Origin: Leguminivora glycinivorella
Taxonomy: Eukaryota > Arthropoda > Insecta > Lepidoptera > Tortricidae
Assembly (NCBI RefSeq): GCF_023078275.1
Contig: NC_062971.1
Span: 1,984,001-2,048,000, forward strand
Direction: 5' to 3'
Length of the DNA stretch: 64,000 nucleotides
Shown: piece after piece, positions 41,769-53,204 of the stretch
Layout: each line of letters starts with the position of its first letter
Numbering within the stretch: the stretch's first letter is position 1
Position numbers and translations under genes: made by a program
Notes under the pieces: generated by a model
The model's database searches: none
What the model saw: only the letters and a program-made list of their open reading frames with translations
Told to the model about the DNA's origin: nothing

Positions 41769-41828
41769 ATGGCCAACAGAGTCATGGGCTACGTGATTTG
41801 TGGGTACAACTCCGTTGATAATCTAATG
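41769..41828 (+). CDS. Candidate alternative first coding exon (20 codons)
   Basis: ATG in good context (AGAAATGGCC) opens MANRVMGYVICGYNSVDNLM and runs to a strong donor ATG|GTGAGT in phase 0. Starting with a consensus promoter 314 bp upstream, it looks like a genuine first exon. I infer it could serve a short loco isoform entering at a phase-0 exon downstream (the loco exons ending at 23319, 24077 and 25174 are all phase 0), but another + strand gene is equally possible. Confidence 0.45.
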
Positions 41829-42325
41829 GTGAGTTTCATATTTAAGTGTATAATAAGAAGAAAAAAAATCAAGGTCGTGTCGAAAGTTCTGTCGCAAAAT
41901 AAAAACTTAGCCGCCTATGATGCACCCATTTTTAGCATTTTTGTGTATTAGATCTTTCTAGCTTTCATTAAAAACAAACAACACAAAACAAATGAAAATC
42001 ATAAAGCAACTGTAGATCAGGATTCTATGAAGTAGCTTTTTTTTTTTAAATCTTTGATATTGTCAGCTATCAACATATCAAAGCTCAAAAAAAACTGACA
42101 TGTTTACTTAGCATCAAGTCTGCGTTCTATTTTTGAACTGACCAATCGTTAGTGGTTAAAGCTTTGAAGGTAAAAATAACTGTTAATGCCCGTTGCTACA
42201 CATATTCTAATTAATTAATTAACTTGTTATGTCTGTGATCCTCGCATGCAAGCGAGTTAAGATGAAATAGAACTACTTGCTTGAAATCGCATTTTCATAC
42301 AAACGTCCTCATTTTCCTCTCATGG

Positions 42326-42890
42326 CCGCTGTACACATATGGCCAACGGTTCCACCAGCCCTTTGTGAAACCCCTTGGCCAAGATAAGAGCCGCTGTATA
42401 CACATTGGCGAACCAATCACTCTTCATGAAAGATGGACGTGGAATGGAAAAGTCTAGGAAATTCTAGGTCATAGACGTTGTCAGAAAAATTTGATTAAAA
42501 AATAATAACCCCGTGGTAAAATTAAATTATTTGAATATTCTGATAAGAACATTTATCTTTTTTAGGAAATACATTAAACATTTGCAAGGTTATTTTATTT
42601 CCTAAAATCTACACTATTATTGGCATAGATAAACTTATTATTTTCGTAAATATTTCACTAAGACTGTCCTCTCTGACGGCTGACGACCAACTGAATGAAG
42701 CGCCAACGTGTAAACGCAGTTGGCCTTTGGCGCCAAGATCCTTTGATGTGTGGACAAAAAACCGACACCAATCGGTTGGCCGGCAAGCGCAAGCGCCAAC
42801 TGCCAACTTACGACCAAGTAGCCCTCTACACGCTTGGCCAAGGGGGTTGGTGGAACCGTTGGCCATATGTGTACAGCGGCCATCAGGTAT
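42326..42890. mobile_element. DNA element with GGCCGCTGTACACATATGGC ends
   Basis: About 565 bp. Left end ATGGCCGCTGTACACATATG then GCCAACGGTTCCACCA; right end the inverse (GTGGAACCGTTGGCCATATG, TGTACAGCGGCCAT). The middle has TTGGCC-rich inverted pieces. No transposase. Confidence 0.75.
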
Positions 42891-42892
42891 TA

Positions 42893-43258
42893 ATTAATAG
42901 GCCAGTTTCCTACTAGTCAAATCAGCTTCTTTTTAAGAACTGTCAAGACGATTTGCTAATATGTAATTACTATGAAATACTGAGGAGTGACGTCACGGTC
43001 AATTTATTTACTTTATATCTTTCTCTTTGACTTTTTAAATAGAAATTATACTTAAAAATAACTACTGTCCATGATTCTCTTATAATTATGTGGTGCTTTA
43101 TTTAGAATAGAATAGAATAAACATTTATTCGTGAACACAGGCAAGACAAAATACACATAATAACAACAAGACAGAAAGGAATGAAGTGCCACGAAATGGC
43201 CTCATCTCAGCGTCGTACACTGCATAAAATATTTTAAGTATAGGAAACTAGCCTATTA
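42893..43258. mobile_element. MITE (8441 family) with an internal insertion
   Basis: Ends AATAGGCCAGTTTCCTACTA and TAGGAAACTAGCCTATT. Inside, 43104-43240 begins AGAATAGAATAGAATAAACA and is unrelated to the 8441 copy, so it is an insertion. Confidence 0.65.
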
Positions 43259-43487
43259 TCATTATTGGAAACGTTTTGATACAATGTTATGTATATTTAC
43301 TTCTGCTATTATCCTACTTTTGTGTTTTCGAATAGCGCTTCTAATAATTTTTAGTTTAACTTAGCCTAATTTGTGTCCCAGTGCTGGTATAAGGCATCCT
43401 CTTTCGTCCTCCACTTAACACGACTTGCCGAAGAATTGGGAGCATAATAATAATTTGTATGAAACTTTCATTAGAGCGTATTTTTAA

Positions 43488-43712
43488 CCCCCGACGCAAA
43501 AACGAAGGGGTGTAATAAGTCTGACGTGTCTGTCTGTGTGTATGTCTGTCTGTCTGTGTGTGTGTGTGTCCGTCTGTGGCATCGTAGCTCTCGAACGGAT
43601 GAACCGATTTTGATTTAGTTTTTTTGTCGGATGCTGAGTTAGTCGGGAGTGTTCTTAGCCATGTTTCATGAAAATCGGTCCACTAGGTCGCGGTCGGGGG
43701 TTTTTTCAAAAT
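43488..43712. mobile_element. CCCCCGAC-ended repeat, reverse copy
   Basis: Full copy of the 9428 element in reverse: TAACCCCCGACGCAAAAACG ... GTCGCGGTCGGGGGTTTTTT, with a GTGT/CTGT microsatellite. Confidence 0.75.
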
Positions 43713-44189
43713 TTTAATTTTGTGGTTATTACAATATTAAAAGAATCGAATAAAGTGGAACTTAGGGGCATAACTATGGTTAATATACATGAAAATGATG
43801 TTAAAATATTTTCCATAAATTCCTTAACTTAGAGTAAATAGGTATCTCATAGGTAAGCGTGCTTCAAACGTCTACCTATTCATACTTAAAAAAAAAACCA
43901 AGGAGGAAAATGAGGTCTAAATTTGTATGGACAATGGATCGCCCCCTTTCCTCTCAAGGAAAACGCAGTTTACCTATTCTTAAGCAGTGTTTGTAATTTT
44001 TCAGTTATTGCGAGCATTTCCTGTTTCCTCTATTGTTTGTTGAGCGGAATAATAATGATTTATTTAATAACTGCTTGTGTTTATGAAGGAAATATGGCGA
44101 AATAGCGGTCTTTGACCAGTGCGTTTGCACCAGCTTTTACACATTACATACGTAAATATGGGTAGCTACCTATGTAAATTTATTCTTAA

Positions 44190-44360
44190 CTAGCTTTTGC
44201 CCGCGGCTTCGCTCGCGTTAGAGAGAGACAAAAAGTAGCTTATGTCACTCTCCATCCCTTCAACTATCTCCACTTAAAAATCACGACAATTCGTCGCTCC
44301 GTTTTACCGTGAAAGGCGGACAAACAAACAGACACACACACACATTTATAATATTAGTAA
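44190..44360 (-). repeat. GTGTGTCTGTTTGTTTG-family repeat, reverse copy
   Basis: Starts CTAGCTTTTGCCCGCGGCTT and ends ACACACACATTTATAATATT; reverse complement of 37080-37245. Confidence 0.8.
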
Positions 44361-44774
44361 TTAGTATGGATTTTAGGTATTTCTGTACCTCGACTTATAA
44401 AACTATCTCATAATGACTCTCATGTATCTAATATGTAGTAAAACATCTTATTGCACAAAACAAGTTCATAATATCGAGATAAATATGTACAACGGCGAAC
44501 TTATTCCCTGAAGGGATTTCTTCCAGCCAACCTTTCTGTCTTTTTCGTCTCGTGACCTGCATACAGCAAAAGTGTTGATTGTCTTGTATTTTGTACGGAT
44601 GACACCGATGTAGACTTTTGTAGTGTTTAGATCTAGTACCTAGTTCAGAACATTTTGCATGCTTTTATATAGTATTACGCATATAAAAAAAGTCTGAGTC
44701 TGTCCACCTGCAATATTCAATATAGACACACTACATACACACTAGGTACTACATTTTCGCAAATAAATATCAGG

Positions 44775-44930
44775 GTGCGTAGCCGAATGGCACAAACGCT
44801 CACGAAACGAAACGCTAGTAGATATCTATCCCTATCGCTCTTGCGTATTAGCGCGACAGAGCCGGATTACGTTTCGTTTTCGTTTGGCGTCGGAGAAATG
44901 CCATTCGGCTACGGGGCCTGTATCTGTTAT
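44775..44930. mobile_element. Palindromic MITE (GCGTAGCCGAATGGCA)
   Basis: Ends GTGCGTAGCCGAATGGCA and TGCCATTCGGCTACG, with CGAAACGAAACGC / CGTTTCGTTTTCG. A second copy lies at 59060-59215. Confidence 0.8.
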
Positions 44931-45764
44931 CTTAAAAAAATACTTTGTCACAATATATGAATTTTCCAGGGTTTTATATTAGTAGTTTTTAAAAACGTTG
45001 GAGCTTGTCCTAGTCAATTGTTCCCATTGCCTCGTAGGCTCGTATGAGTAATTCCTTGACACAATTTTACCCGCATGCTCCATGGGAACGCGACGCTGAT
45101 GACACATCCAATTAACCGACGCAGGCGCATGTTTTGATCCAATTTTAACCTTAGGTACAGTACCGGCCAATAATGTACCTACTTATATCACAATCGTCAC
45201 GATTATCAGAAAAACGAATATACATCGCTTACACTATAGGTAAATGCTCATACAAAAAAAAAAACACAAATTTGATAAATTATTGACTGGTACTGACAGC
45301 TGACGGTGCTGTACTTACGTACTTATACTAATGTTGTCCGGCTAAATGTATTAAGGTTACCTGAAGAGCTGGAAGCTTAGGGATAAGTTCGTCGTTGTTC
45401 CTGTTAATCTGTGTTGTAATATTACATATATAATATATGGAATTTTGAAAATAAAAGTAATTTTTGAATAAATCGCCAATTTTACGCAGTATCAATGACA
45501 AACATCGATTTGCTCACTGACATTATAGCATGCAACACAGTGATTCTCTCCAAAAAGTCGATAACGTACCAAACGGGCCTTGTTGAAATTAATCGAATCC
45601 GGAAATTAACTAACAAAGAGTGTGCAACATAATATCTAATAGACGTTATTATCGTGAGTGCCGTTGCGGCAATCTGCCCCCGCGATTACATGCGGGTCTG
45701 AGGGACAGCCACGAACACCGAAGTTCACAAATTGGGTGTAATTTTTCTCAGCGGGCGTAGCACG

Positions 45765-45868
45765 CTAATGTGATAAACCTTATCACGTCAGCGCATCCCT
45801 ATCGCACTTACAAATAATGCGAAAAAGACGGGCTGACGGTTTTATCAGCGACCGTGCTTGCCCGCCTG
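45765..45868. mobile_element. Palindromic MITE
   Basis: Inverted ends GGGCGTAGCACGCT / CGTGCTTGCCCGCC with CTTATCACGTCAGC facing CTGACGGTTTTATCAGC. Confidence 0.5.
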
Positions 45869-45894
45869 GTGTCATCCAAATGGCCCGCGTATTG

Positions 45895-46150
45895 ATGAGT
45901 TAAGAATTTTACCTCCACCTTTTTTCATGTATGTAAGTGTCGTAAACTGTGGGATATGGGTTTAATTGTGGTGATGGTGATAGTCAATCGATCCCTGCAA
46001 TCATTATCTCATTTCAGATTTCAACTTCTTTCGACTCCTTACTTGCTAACAGAGGCGCTAAAATTGGAGCAGTTTCCAAGTGTTGGGATTTTTTTGCCCA
46101 CTGGTGTCAACATTGGCGCGCAATTCCCATACAAGATGCAGATGCGACAG
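45895..46150 (+). mobile_element. Diverged TATG-family LINE fragment
   Basis: Recognisable GTTAAGAATTTTACCTCC and GTGGGATATGGGTTTAATTG; decayed relative of 9655. Its open frames are by-products. Confidence 0.55.
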
Positions 46151-46593
46151 ATACCCGCAATTTTCAAACGTGGTGTTTGTGGCAAGCCTTCAAACATGTC
46201 TAATGTTTTGTCAATACTCGAAAGTTTTGTTTCACTATGCTATATTTTGATAACAATTTCATATTGTTAAGCTAAGTTTGCACAGAATTGATCAGAACAA
46301 AGGGAGTGTCGCTAGACGTATGACTTTCGAACATAAAATATAACAGTAATGATGATATTGCCAGATTTATTCAAATGGCGTGTGTTAGTTTGGTCCGATT
46401 CTACGATATTGATCAACCTCGTACTACACCGGTTGACAGTATATCCACCAGTATACCAACATAATAAAGATAATTTAAAAACAAAAATAAACATCGTAAA
46501 TCTATGCTTTTTATTTTTTTAACCTTACTTCGCGACATGGTATGTCAAGGAGCGACTGGCTGAAAATACGATAATCCGGGTCAGAAATAGAAC

Positions 46594-47092
46594 ATGAATG
46601 AACGTGTCTATTTAAAGATGAATGAATGTACGCATTGTTGTGAACGCGGAAACGTTGTGCAAGTGAGCGGCTTTCACCGTGAAAAGGGTTACACTTCGTA
46701 CATAAAAGTAGATTACTTGATTTATGGTGGCATTCTCCTTCAGAAGGAATTATGCTTCAAGTGCTATAAAATCTTTCCTATCTGAAATACTAAGAGAAAT
46801 TCTGGTGGGCATAAACTGATTTCGTTATATATGATCTTATTTTCAATATTTTTTTTTGCAATTAACAATTTCACGATATGTAGGTAACAGTTACATTTAT
46901 GTTGTCTTACGTATTCGTAAAAATACTGTCATTCGTGCAACAATTTTTACTTCGTTAATGATAAAATGTCTTCTTGATGCAATAACACAATACCCTGAGT
47001 TTGTAGATTGGTTCAAAATAAATCAGATACTTGACCATATTTCATTGTACATTTTTATAGTACAGGAAAAAATTGAATCAAATAAAAAATAA
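46594..47092 (+). other. Two adjacent small ORFs of unknown origin
   Basis: 46594-46785 (63 aa, with two Cys pairs CTHC and CFKC) and 46856-47092 (78 aa, with a hydrophobic middle), same strand and 70 bp apart in DNA otherwise poor in ORFs. No family recognised. Chance ORFs, a decayed gene or foreign sequence are all possible. Confidence 0.2.
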
Positions 47093-47094
47093 CC

Positions 47095-49000
47095 ATTTTT
47101 TTACAAATCAATCCCCCAACCATAGATAAGCTATTCCGTGGCATTATTCCAGCCACTACGTTACGTGTCTAATCTGCCTTATCTGTTGCAGCTATGCACT
47201 ACATTCGTTGTCCCGATCTCCGGTCGTTCACTCCAATCTTTTACACAATATGTACCAACCTAAAAATTCAATCCACACACGTTTTAATTGTCTCTGACTT
47301 TAATTGCATTTAAAAAGAAAAGGATTAGTCAACTGTCAGCCTGAATTGAGCTGCAGTTTATATTTAACAACCATTATTTTCAGCCATTTAAAAATAAAAT
47401 ATATCGGTAAAGGCACTAAAGATGTATAATTTGCACATTATTTTAACGGCCTTATTGGAATAAAAACAAAGGGTGGCGGTATTTTTGACACGAATTCCAC
47501 AATTCTGTCACTTGTGAAGTGTCGTTAACTCGTTATGGCTAATTAAAACACAAAACATCAAAACTACTTAAAAGGGGTTACTTAATTACTATGCTAGTTT
47601 CCGTCCACTGATAGTTGTCATCCAAGTTTTCGTCCACACAGGTATTTTGACTATAAGCGAGGGCTTGTAGAGTTACAAAGCTGGGCTCTGCATGTAATCT
47701 GATAACTTTTTGGCAGTATGAACCTTATGGCCTTATGGTTTCGTCTTGGCAACATTTCACTGTCTTTGTCGCGATAGTAGCTATATATTATTCTACAATA
47801 GATAATATTTTTGTACTACATTTTTGCATGTGATGTGATGTGACCTACATTTCAAGCAAGGATTTCTCGAAATAGGCATCGAAACAAGTCACTGTCAAGA
47901 TAATTTTGTGGTAAAAATCTCGCCAGATATCTAACATGTAAATAGTTTGTGGTCTGATTTTGTACATCAAAACTAGGCTATCGGAATGCTAACAATTTAC
48001 TTAAGACTCCTTATTCCTTAGAGCGCTCATCAATTTCACGAAACGGCCATCGATAGATGGCGTTGGCGCTCGGTACGCGAGCACCTGCAACTCAACGCGC
48101 GTTTCAACGCCGACACAAATAATCTTGATAGTTTTGAATTAAATTGGTAATAACATAATTTTCAATTTTATACGGGGAATTTCCTGTTCATGGTATGGTA
48201 GTAGTAAATAAGGTGTATGAATGTAGTAAAAGTATAGTAGTCTACATATACATATATAAATACAGGTTTCCTAATTGATTGATTCAACAACCAACACCGC
48301 TGAGCCGAAACTACGAAAGCTAGAAAGTCGAAATTTGTATAGATTGCATTAACAAAATTTTGAAGAGATAAGAATCGATTATGAAAATTTACACCCCTAG
48401 TAGAGGGAAAAAGGGGGTGAAAGTTTGTATCGGGATCAATTTGTTTTTTTTTATTAGGAAAATTTTAGTTAGGAACTTGAAATTAGAGAATAGTTTAATA
48501 GTGATTTCTGTTTTTTTATTGAATGTATATGCATACTGATTGGTCCCATTTTTATCAGAACCCAGTTCTGATGATGGGATCCTGGAGAAATCCAGGGAAC
48601 TCCTCAAGTCTGAAAGGCATACATATAGCGATTTTTGTGTTTTTATATGAATAGCATGCATTTACGTACGGAACAATGACATTTGGTGCAGTGGAACTGT
48701 TGATGATGGTCAGACCGGAACTCCCTAAATCTAAACGGCACAGTTATAGTGACTTTCATATTTTTATAAGAACAGCATGCACTTACGTCCAGAATAGTGA
48801 CATTTGGTGCAGTGGAACTCATGCTCATGATGTTGTGTCACTTTTTAACCATCGCCTCAAATCTCTCAAGGAAGGACGGTTCTCAATTATTCGTCTGTTT
48901 TTTTTTTGTTTGTTCCTCGATATCTCCGTCGTTACTGGACCGATTTAAAAAATTTAATAATTAAAGCATTAAAAGCAGTTTTAAAAAATACCTACACATT
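47095..49000. other. Gene-poor DNA
   Basis: No exon. 48270-48480 is a diverged relative of the 450-bp unit at 5452. 48650-48830 has two direct repeats of ATTTGGTGCAGTGGAACT-type sequence about 125 bp apart. Confidence 0.45.
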
Positions 49001-49142
49001 TCTACATGTGCTCTGCCTACCCCTTTATGGGATACAGGCGTGATTGTATGTATGTATTTGTACATAATCCAACATTCGCAAGTAGCTTTCATCAGAACCC
49101 AAAAGGCGGCGGTTTTTTTTTCTTAAAAATTATTAAACGTTT

Positions 49143-49400
49143 TTTTTATGGGATAGGAGGCAAACGAGCAGACAAGTTGCCTGATGGTAAGCGATCACTG
49201 CCGGCTATGGACACCCGAAGCACCAGAAGTGTTGGTGCGTTGCCGACCTTTAAGATGGATGTACGTTCTTTTCTTGAAGGTTTGAAGGTCGCATCGGTCC
49301 GGAAATACCGCTGGCAACAATTCATTCCACAGTTTAACTGTGCATGACGTGACCTGTGCAAAACATTGCGTCTTAGAAACATTTGAAAGGGTGAAAATCA
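49143..49400 (-). mobile_element. LINE 3' end, reverse copy
   Basis: Starts with poly-T then ATGGGATAGGAGGCAAACGA and GCCTGATGGTAAGCGATCAC; same family as 36415-36620, extending further 5'. Confidence 0.7.
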
Positions 49401-49595
49401 AATTATGTACATGTTCGTTCTAAAAGTAGCTGATCAAACATCGTCGGTTTGGAAAGCCTGCGGTTAAATTTTTGCTCCTTCCTTACTATACATATTTTAT
49501 TTAGAGGGTTTTGAGATTTAGGTAATAAAACAACGCTTCATTAGGTTTAATAGCATTATGTAAAGTATAATGTCAATGTATGTGCAAGCAGTCTT

Positions 49596-50390
49596 ATGAA
49601 TAGAATAGCAGTTCTGTTGACCACCTCCTGACTCCATCATGAGACCTTGGACCTCATCTAGTTCGATGGTGCTCGTCGGCCCAAATCTAATGAGCCCAAA
49701 CATGATGAGGTTATAATGAGGAGAATAGCAGTTCTGTTGACCACCTCCTGACTCCATCATGAGACCTTGGACCTCATCTAGTTCGATGGTGCTCGTCAGC
49801 CCAAATCTAATGAGCCCGAACATGATGGGGTTATGATGAGGAGAATAGTAGTTCTGTTGGCCACCTCCTGACCCCGTCATGAGACCTTGGACCTCATCTA
49901 GTTCGATGGTGCTCGTCAGCCCAAATCTAATGAGCCCAAACATGATGGGGTTATGATGAGGAGAATAGCAGTTCTGTTGACCACCTCCTGACTCCATCAT
50001 GAGACCCTGGACTTCGTCTAGATCGATGGTGCTCGTCGGCCCAAATCTAATGAGCCCAAACATGATGTGGTTATGATGAGGAGAATAGCAGTTCTGTTGA
50101 CCACCTCCTGACTCCATCATGAGACCTTGGACCTCATCTAGTTCGATGGTGCTCGTCGGCCCAAATCTAATGAGCCCAAACATGATGGGGTTATGATGAG
50201 GAGAATAGCAGTTCTGTTGACCACCTCCTGACTCCATCATGAGACCTTGGACCTCATCTAGATCGATGGTGCTCATCAGCCCAAATCTAATGAGCCCAAA
50301 CATGGTGGAGTTATGATAAGTAGAATAGCAGTTCTGTTGAACATCTCCTGCCTGACTCCATCATCATGAGAACCAGAACCTCATCCTGGT
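49596..50390. repeat. 120-bp minisatellite, 6 full units plus a partial, frame-preserving
   Basis: Units start at GAATAGCAGTTCTGTTG (about 49601, 49721, 49841, 49961, 50081, 50201, and a degraded one at 50321). On the - strand the 120-bp period keeps one frame open, giving a 40-residue repeat with MFGLIRFGPTSTIELDEVQG and LMMESGGGQQNCYSPHHN. Whether it is translated is unknown; no splice sites or Kozak ATG stand out. Confidence 0.9.
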
Positions 50391-50499
50391 CCCAAAATAT
50401 AATAATAATTCAAACTCTCAACAAACTTCACGTATAACTTAAAATCCAAAATCATATGAAAAGCATGTCGAATGCTAAAATTGCATAAGGTGTAAAAAG

Positions 50500-50694
50500 G
50501 ATCAAGATTTGTTTAGTCGCAGTTTACGGCACTTCTCGGAACTATCGCGCTGCTTACGAAAGCTAGGTGCGCCGGACGATCAAACGCAGGTCCGTTGTCT
50601 TCGAGCGCTCGGCGCAGACTGAGCGGGCTCGCGTTAGCACAGTGTCTTTTATTCGAATTTTAGGTGTTTTAAAAACATATCTATCGACAGAAAG
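50500..50694 (+). other. Possible non-coding first exon
   Basis: A relatively GC-rich block (50520-50640) followed by a good donor GAAAG|GTATGT at 50695. No ORF. Could be a 5' UTR exon; weak evidence. Confidence 0.25.
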
Positions 50695-50699
50695 GTATG

Positions 50700-51800
50700 T
50701 CTTATATGTATGATTTTTTTTTTATAGGTCAATAAGAAGTTCTAGTTTAGGATAATATTATTTAAGAGTTACAAAAAATGCAGGAATCGCAGGAAAAATA
50801 CATAATGTAAACCTCTTATTATCGAAAAAATGGGGAGGATACGGAAGGTTATTTATCCACCATTTCAAGTAAATCTTAAAATGTCAAAGTATTAGCTAAC
50901 TCGTACAGGATATAACAAATAGTAATCATTTATAGTTTCTTTATAATTTTGAATGAAAAAGGTTCTATTTTGCAAAAAACGCTCGTCTTTAGGAATAAGG
51001 CCTCAAAAATGTGTGTAAAACTAACTACGTTTAAATAACGTTTTGAATGATGGTATTAATGGTATTATGGGCCAAATAATAGCGTACGCAGTTTTTTTTG
51101 TTTACGTGAATGAATGAATGAAAATATAATGTAGCTATATCCGGTCAAATAAGTTTGTCAGTAGACGGAGAACGGACGACGGACGGGTTTGTGGAGAAGT
51201 TGGTTTGATAGGCGCGAATTTAAAAAAATGGAAGATACCTCGTGCCTACATTCGTACCTTTTTGCACGAGGGAAGGAAACCAGTTTCTATTAGCCCTAGC
51301 CCGCAAGATAAATTAATTCATTCACTGGTGACGTGTGACGTTTGGGTTGCCAAGATATGAAATGTGTGCATATAGCTAATGTATACCATAATCACCCAGG
51401 TGATTGAACAATTTAAAAAAATCTGGCGAGCTGGATAAACTTGCTTGCATAATGACCCTTGCTTATTTGATAGACGTATTTCTATTGTGTCTGGCTTCAT
51501 AAGCTTATATTTATTAACTTTATCTTTGCCTTTAGCTTCTTGGTTGGCAATTCCCAAGAATCGTTTACCACATTTTTTTCCAAAATCCCGTTGCATTTGC
51601 TAAATAAAATGGCGTCTGTCAAACGGGTTCACATTTATTATCTGTGGTACCGTAACCACCGTATCGCACAGGGCAAGGAACGCAACGGTGCGGAAAGCGG
51701 AAGTGGGATGATCTGGCGAGAGAGAGATAGAGAGAGGGAAAGAGCGGAGGTTTTCTCAAGTTTCGATATGTTGGTGGTGTCCCTTATCCTCATTTAAATA
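50700..51800. other. AT-rich DNA, no gene
   Basis: Only a short (GA)n tract at about 51716-51742 is notable. Confidence 0.45.
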
Positions 51801-51805
51801 GGTAT

Positions 51806-51943
51806 AGTCAACGTCAAAAGTAAGTGTAAAAGTAACTTTTGTACCATGTCGCTACGTCAAGTTCGAACTGATATACAAAATAGTCCAACATGTGAGAGCG
51901 ACTAAGTGCAAAAGTGATCACTTACTTTTGACGTTGTCTGTAC
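51806..51943. mobile_element. Palindromic MITE (GTCAACGTCAAAAGTAAGTG)
   Basis: Ends TAGTCAACGTCAAAAGTAAG and CTTACTTTTGACGTTGTCTG; inner GTGTAAAAGTAAC / GTGCAAAAGTGATCAC and GTCGCTACG / GAGCGAC. Confidence 0.8.
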
Positions 51944-52234
51944 CTACGTGAATCGTTACCGAAGAAATGTCACTGTCAACGAACTGAACGACCATGACAG
52001 AGAGACAATACTGGGTAGGTAAGCTTAAGAGTGCTCACGCCACGCTCAGTCGAGGTCCCTCAGATTACAAACACTAATGTATGAAATAAGATTTAAAGAT
52101 TGAAAGAAAATAAATTTAGTCAGGACGGTAACAAGATTTCTTATGTCTATGATACACATTTATTAATAAGTATTAATATTAACGTCACTGAAAAGGTCTC
52201 CCCTCAGCATTTTGTCAAGTTACCTAATACCAGT

Positions 52235-52370
52235 AGGCGTAGCACATGATTGCCTCGGGAGTATGTCGCCGCGAGATAGATCACACGTCTTCTTCTAACT
52301 GTAATAATGACATAAGGACGGGTAGTCTATCTCGCGGCGACATACTCGCGGCAATCATGTGCTAACCCTG
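52235..52370. mobile_element. Palindromic MITE (GCACATGATTGCC)
   Basis: Arms TAGCACATGATTGCCTCGGG + AGTATGTCGCCGCGAGATAG and inverse (CTATCTCGCGGCGACATACT, GGCAATCATGTGCTA) around an AT-rich centre. Confidence 0.85.
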
Positions 52371-52911
52371 CAGGTATCTTGACGCTGGTCTTCCGTGGAT
52401 ATCTGTCCAAGCGCCGCGTCAGTACACATATTTGAACTAAGTATAAAAATTATTATATATTTAAAAAGCAAAATTTTTTCTAGTTAAAATCCTCGACATT
52501 GTAATGATTATAAGTTCTAGCGACCTGATGCCTTCGAAATGAAACAAGATCCTGTAGTCTATGGTTTCTATTGTCTTTTCTATACTTACATATTCAAAGA
52601 TTTGATTTTTGAAACACTTGCAGCGTTATCTATGAAAGTTTACAAATCTAACTAACCCCATTGAGAAATATACATAATTCCTACATTGAAACTGCTTATA
52701 AGGAATATCCTAACATAGGCAGAGACCGGGTAGTAGGACTTTTGACTTTCCTAACTACACCAATATTAAATGGCAATGCCTCATTTACTGTATATCACCG
52801 ACATAAACACGTTTACTGCTACTAAACGGTTGTTTAATTGCCACACAGATACGGCTACGAGTACTACGAGTACGTGACAGACAAATAAACAATACCGACT
52901 TTTAAGGTTCC

Positions 52912-53200
52912 GCCACACTAGGGCGTTTTGATAGCGTAGCGTTAGCGGAGCGGAACGCGAGCGCATTCAGAGCTCTGAACACGCTCGCGCGGTCACACAT
53001 AACACAGCGCGCATTGTGAGCGAACTTGTCTGAATATGGATTAAATATTAACCATTTAGCTAATTATTTATTCTAAAATGTTGTTTTGATTTTTATGTGT
53101 CATTCAATACTTATTAAAGTTTACAGTTGCTCCGTCCGGCGCGCTATCTTTCCGCTCCGCTAACGCTGCACTCTCAAATCGCACTAGTGTGGCCGAGCTT
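52912..53200. mobile_element. Palindromic element (CCGCCACACTAG)
   Basis: Ends CCGCCACACTAGGGCG and CGCACTAGTGTGGCCG, with GCGTTAGCGGAGCGGAA facing TTTCCGCTCCGCTAACGC. Confidence 0.7.
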
Positions 53201-53204
53201 TTAA

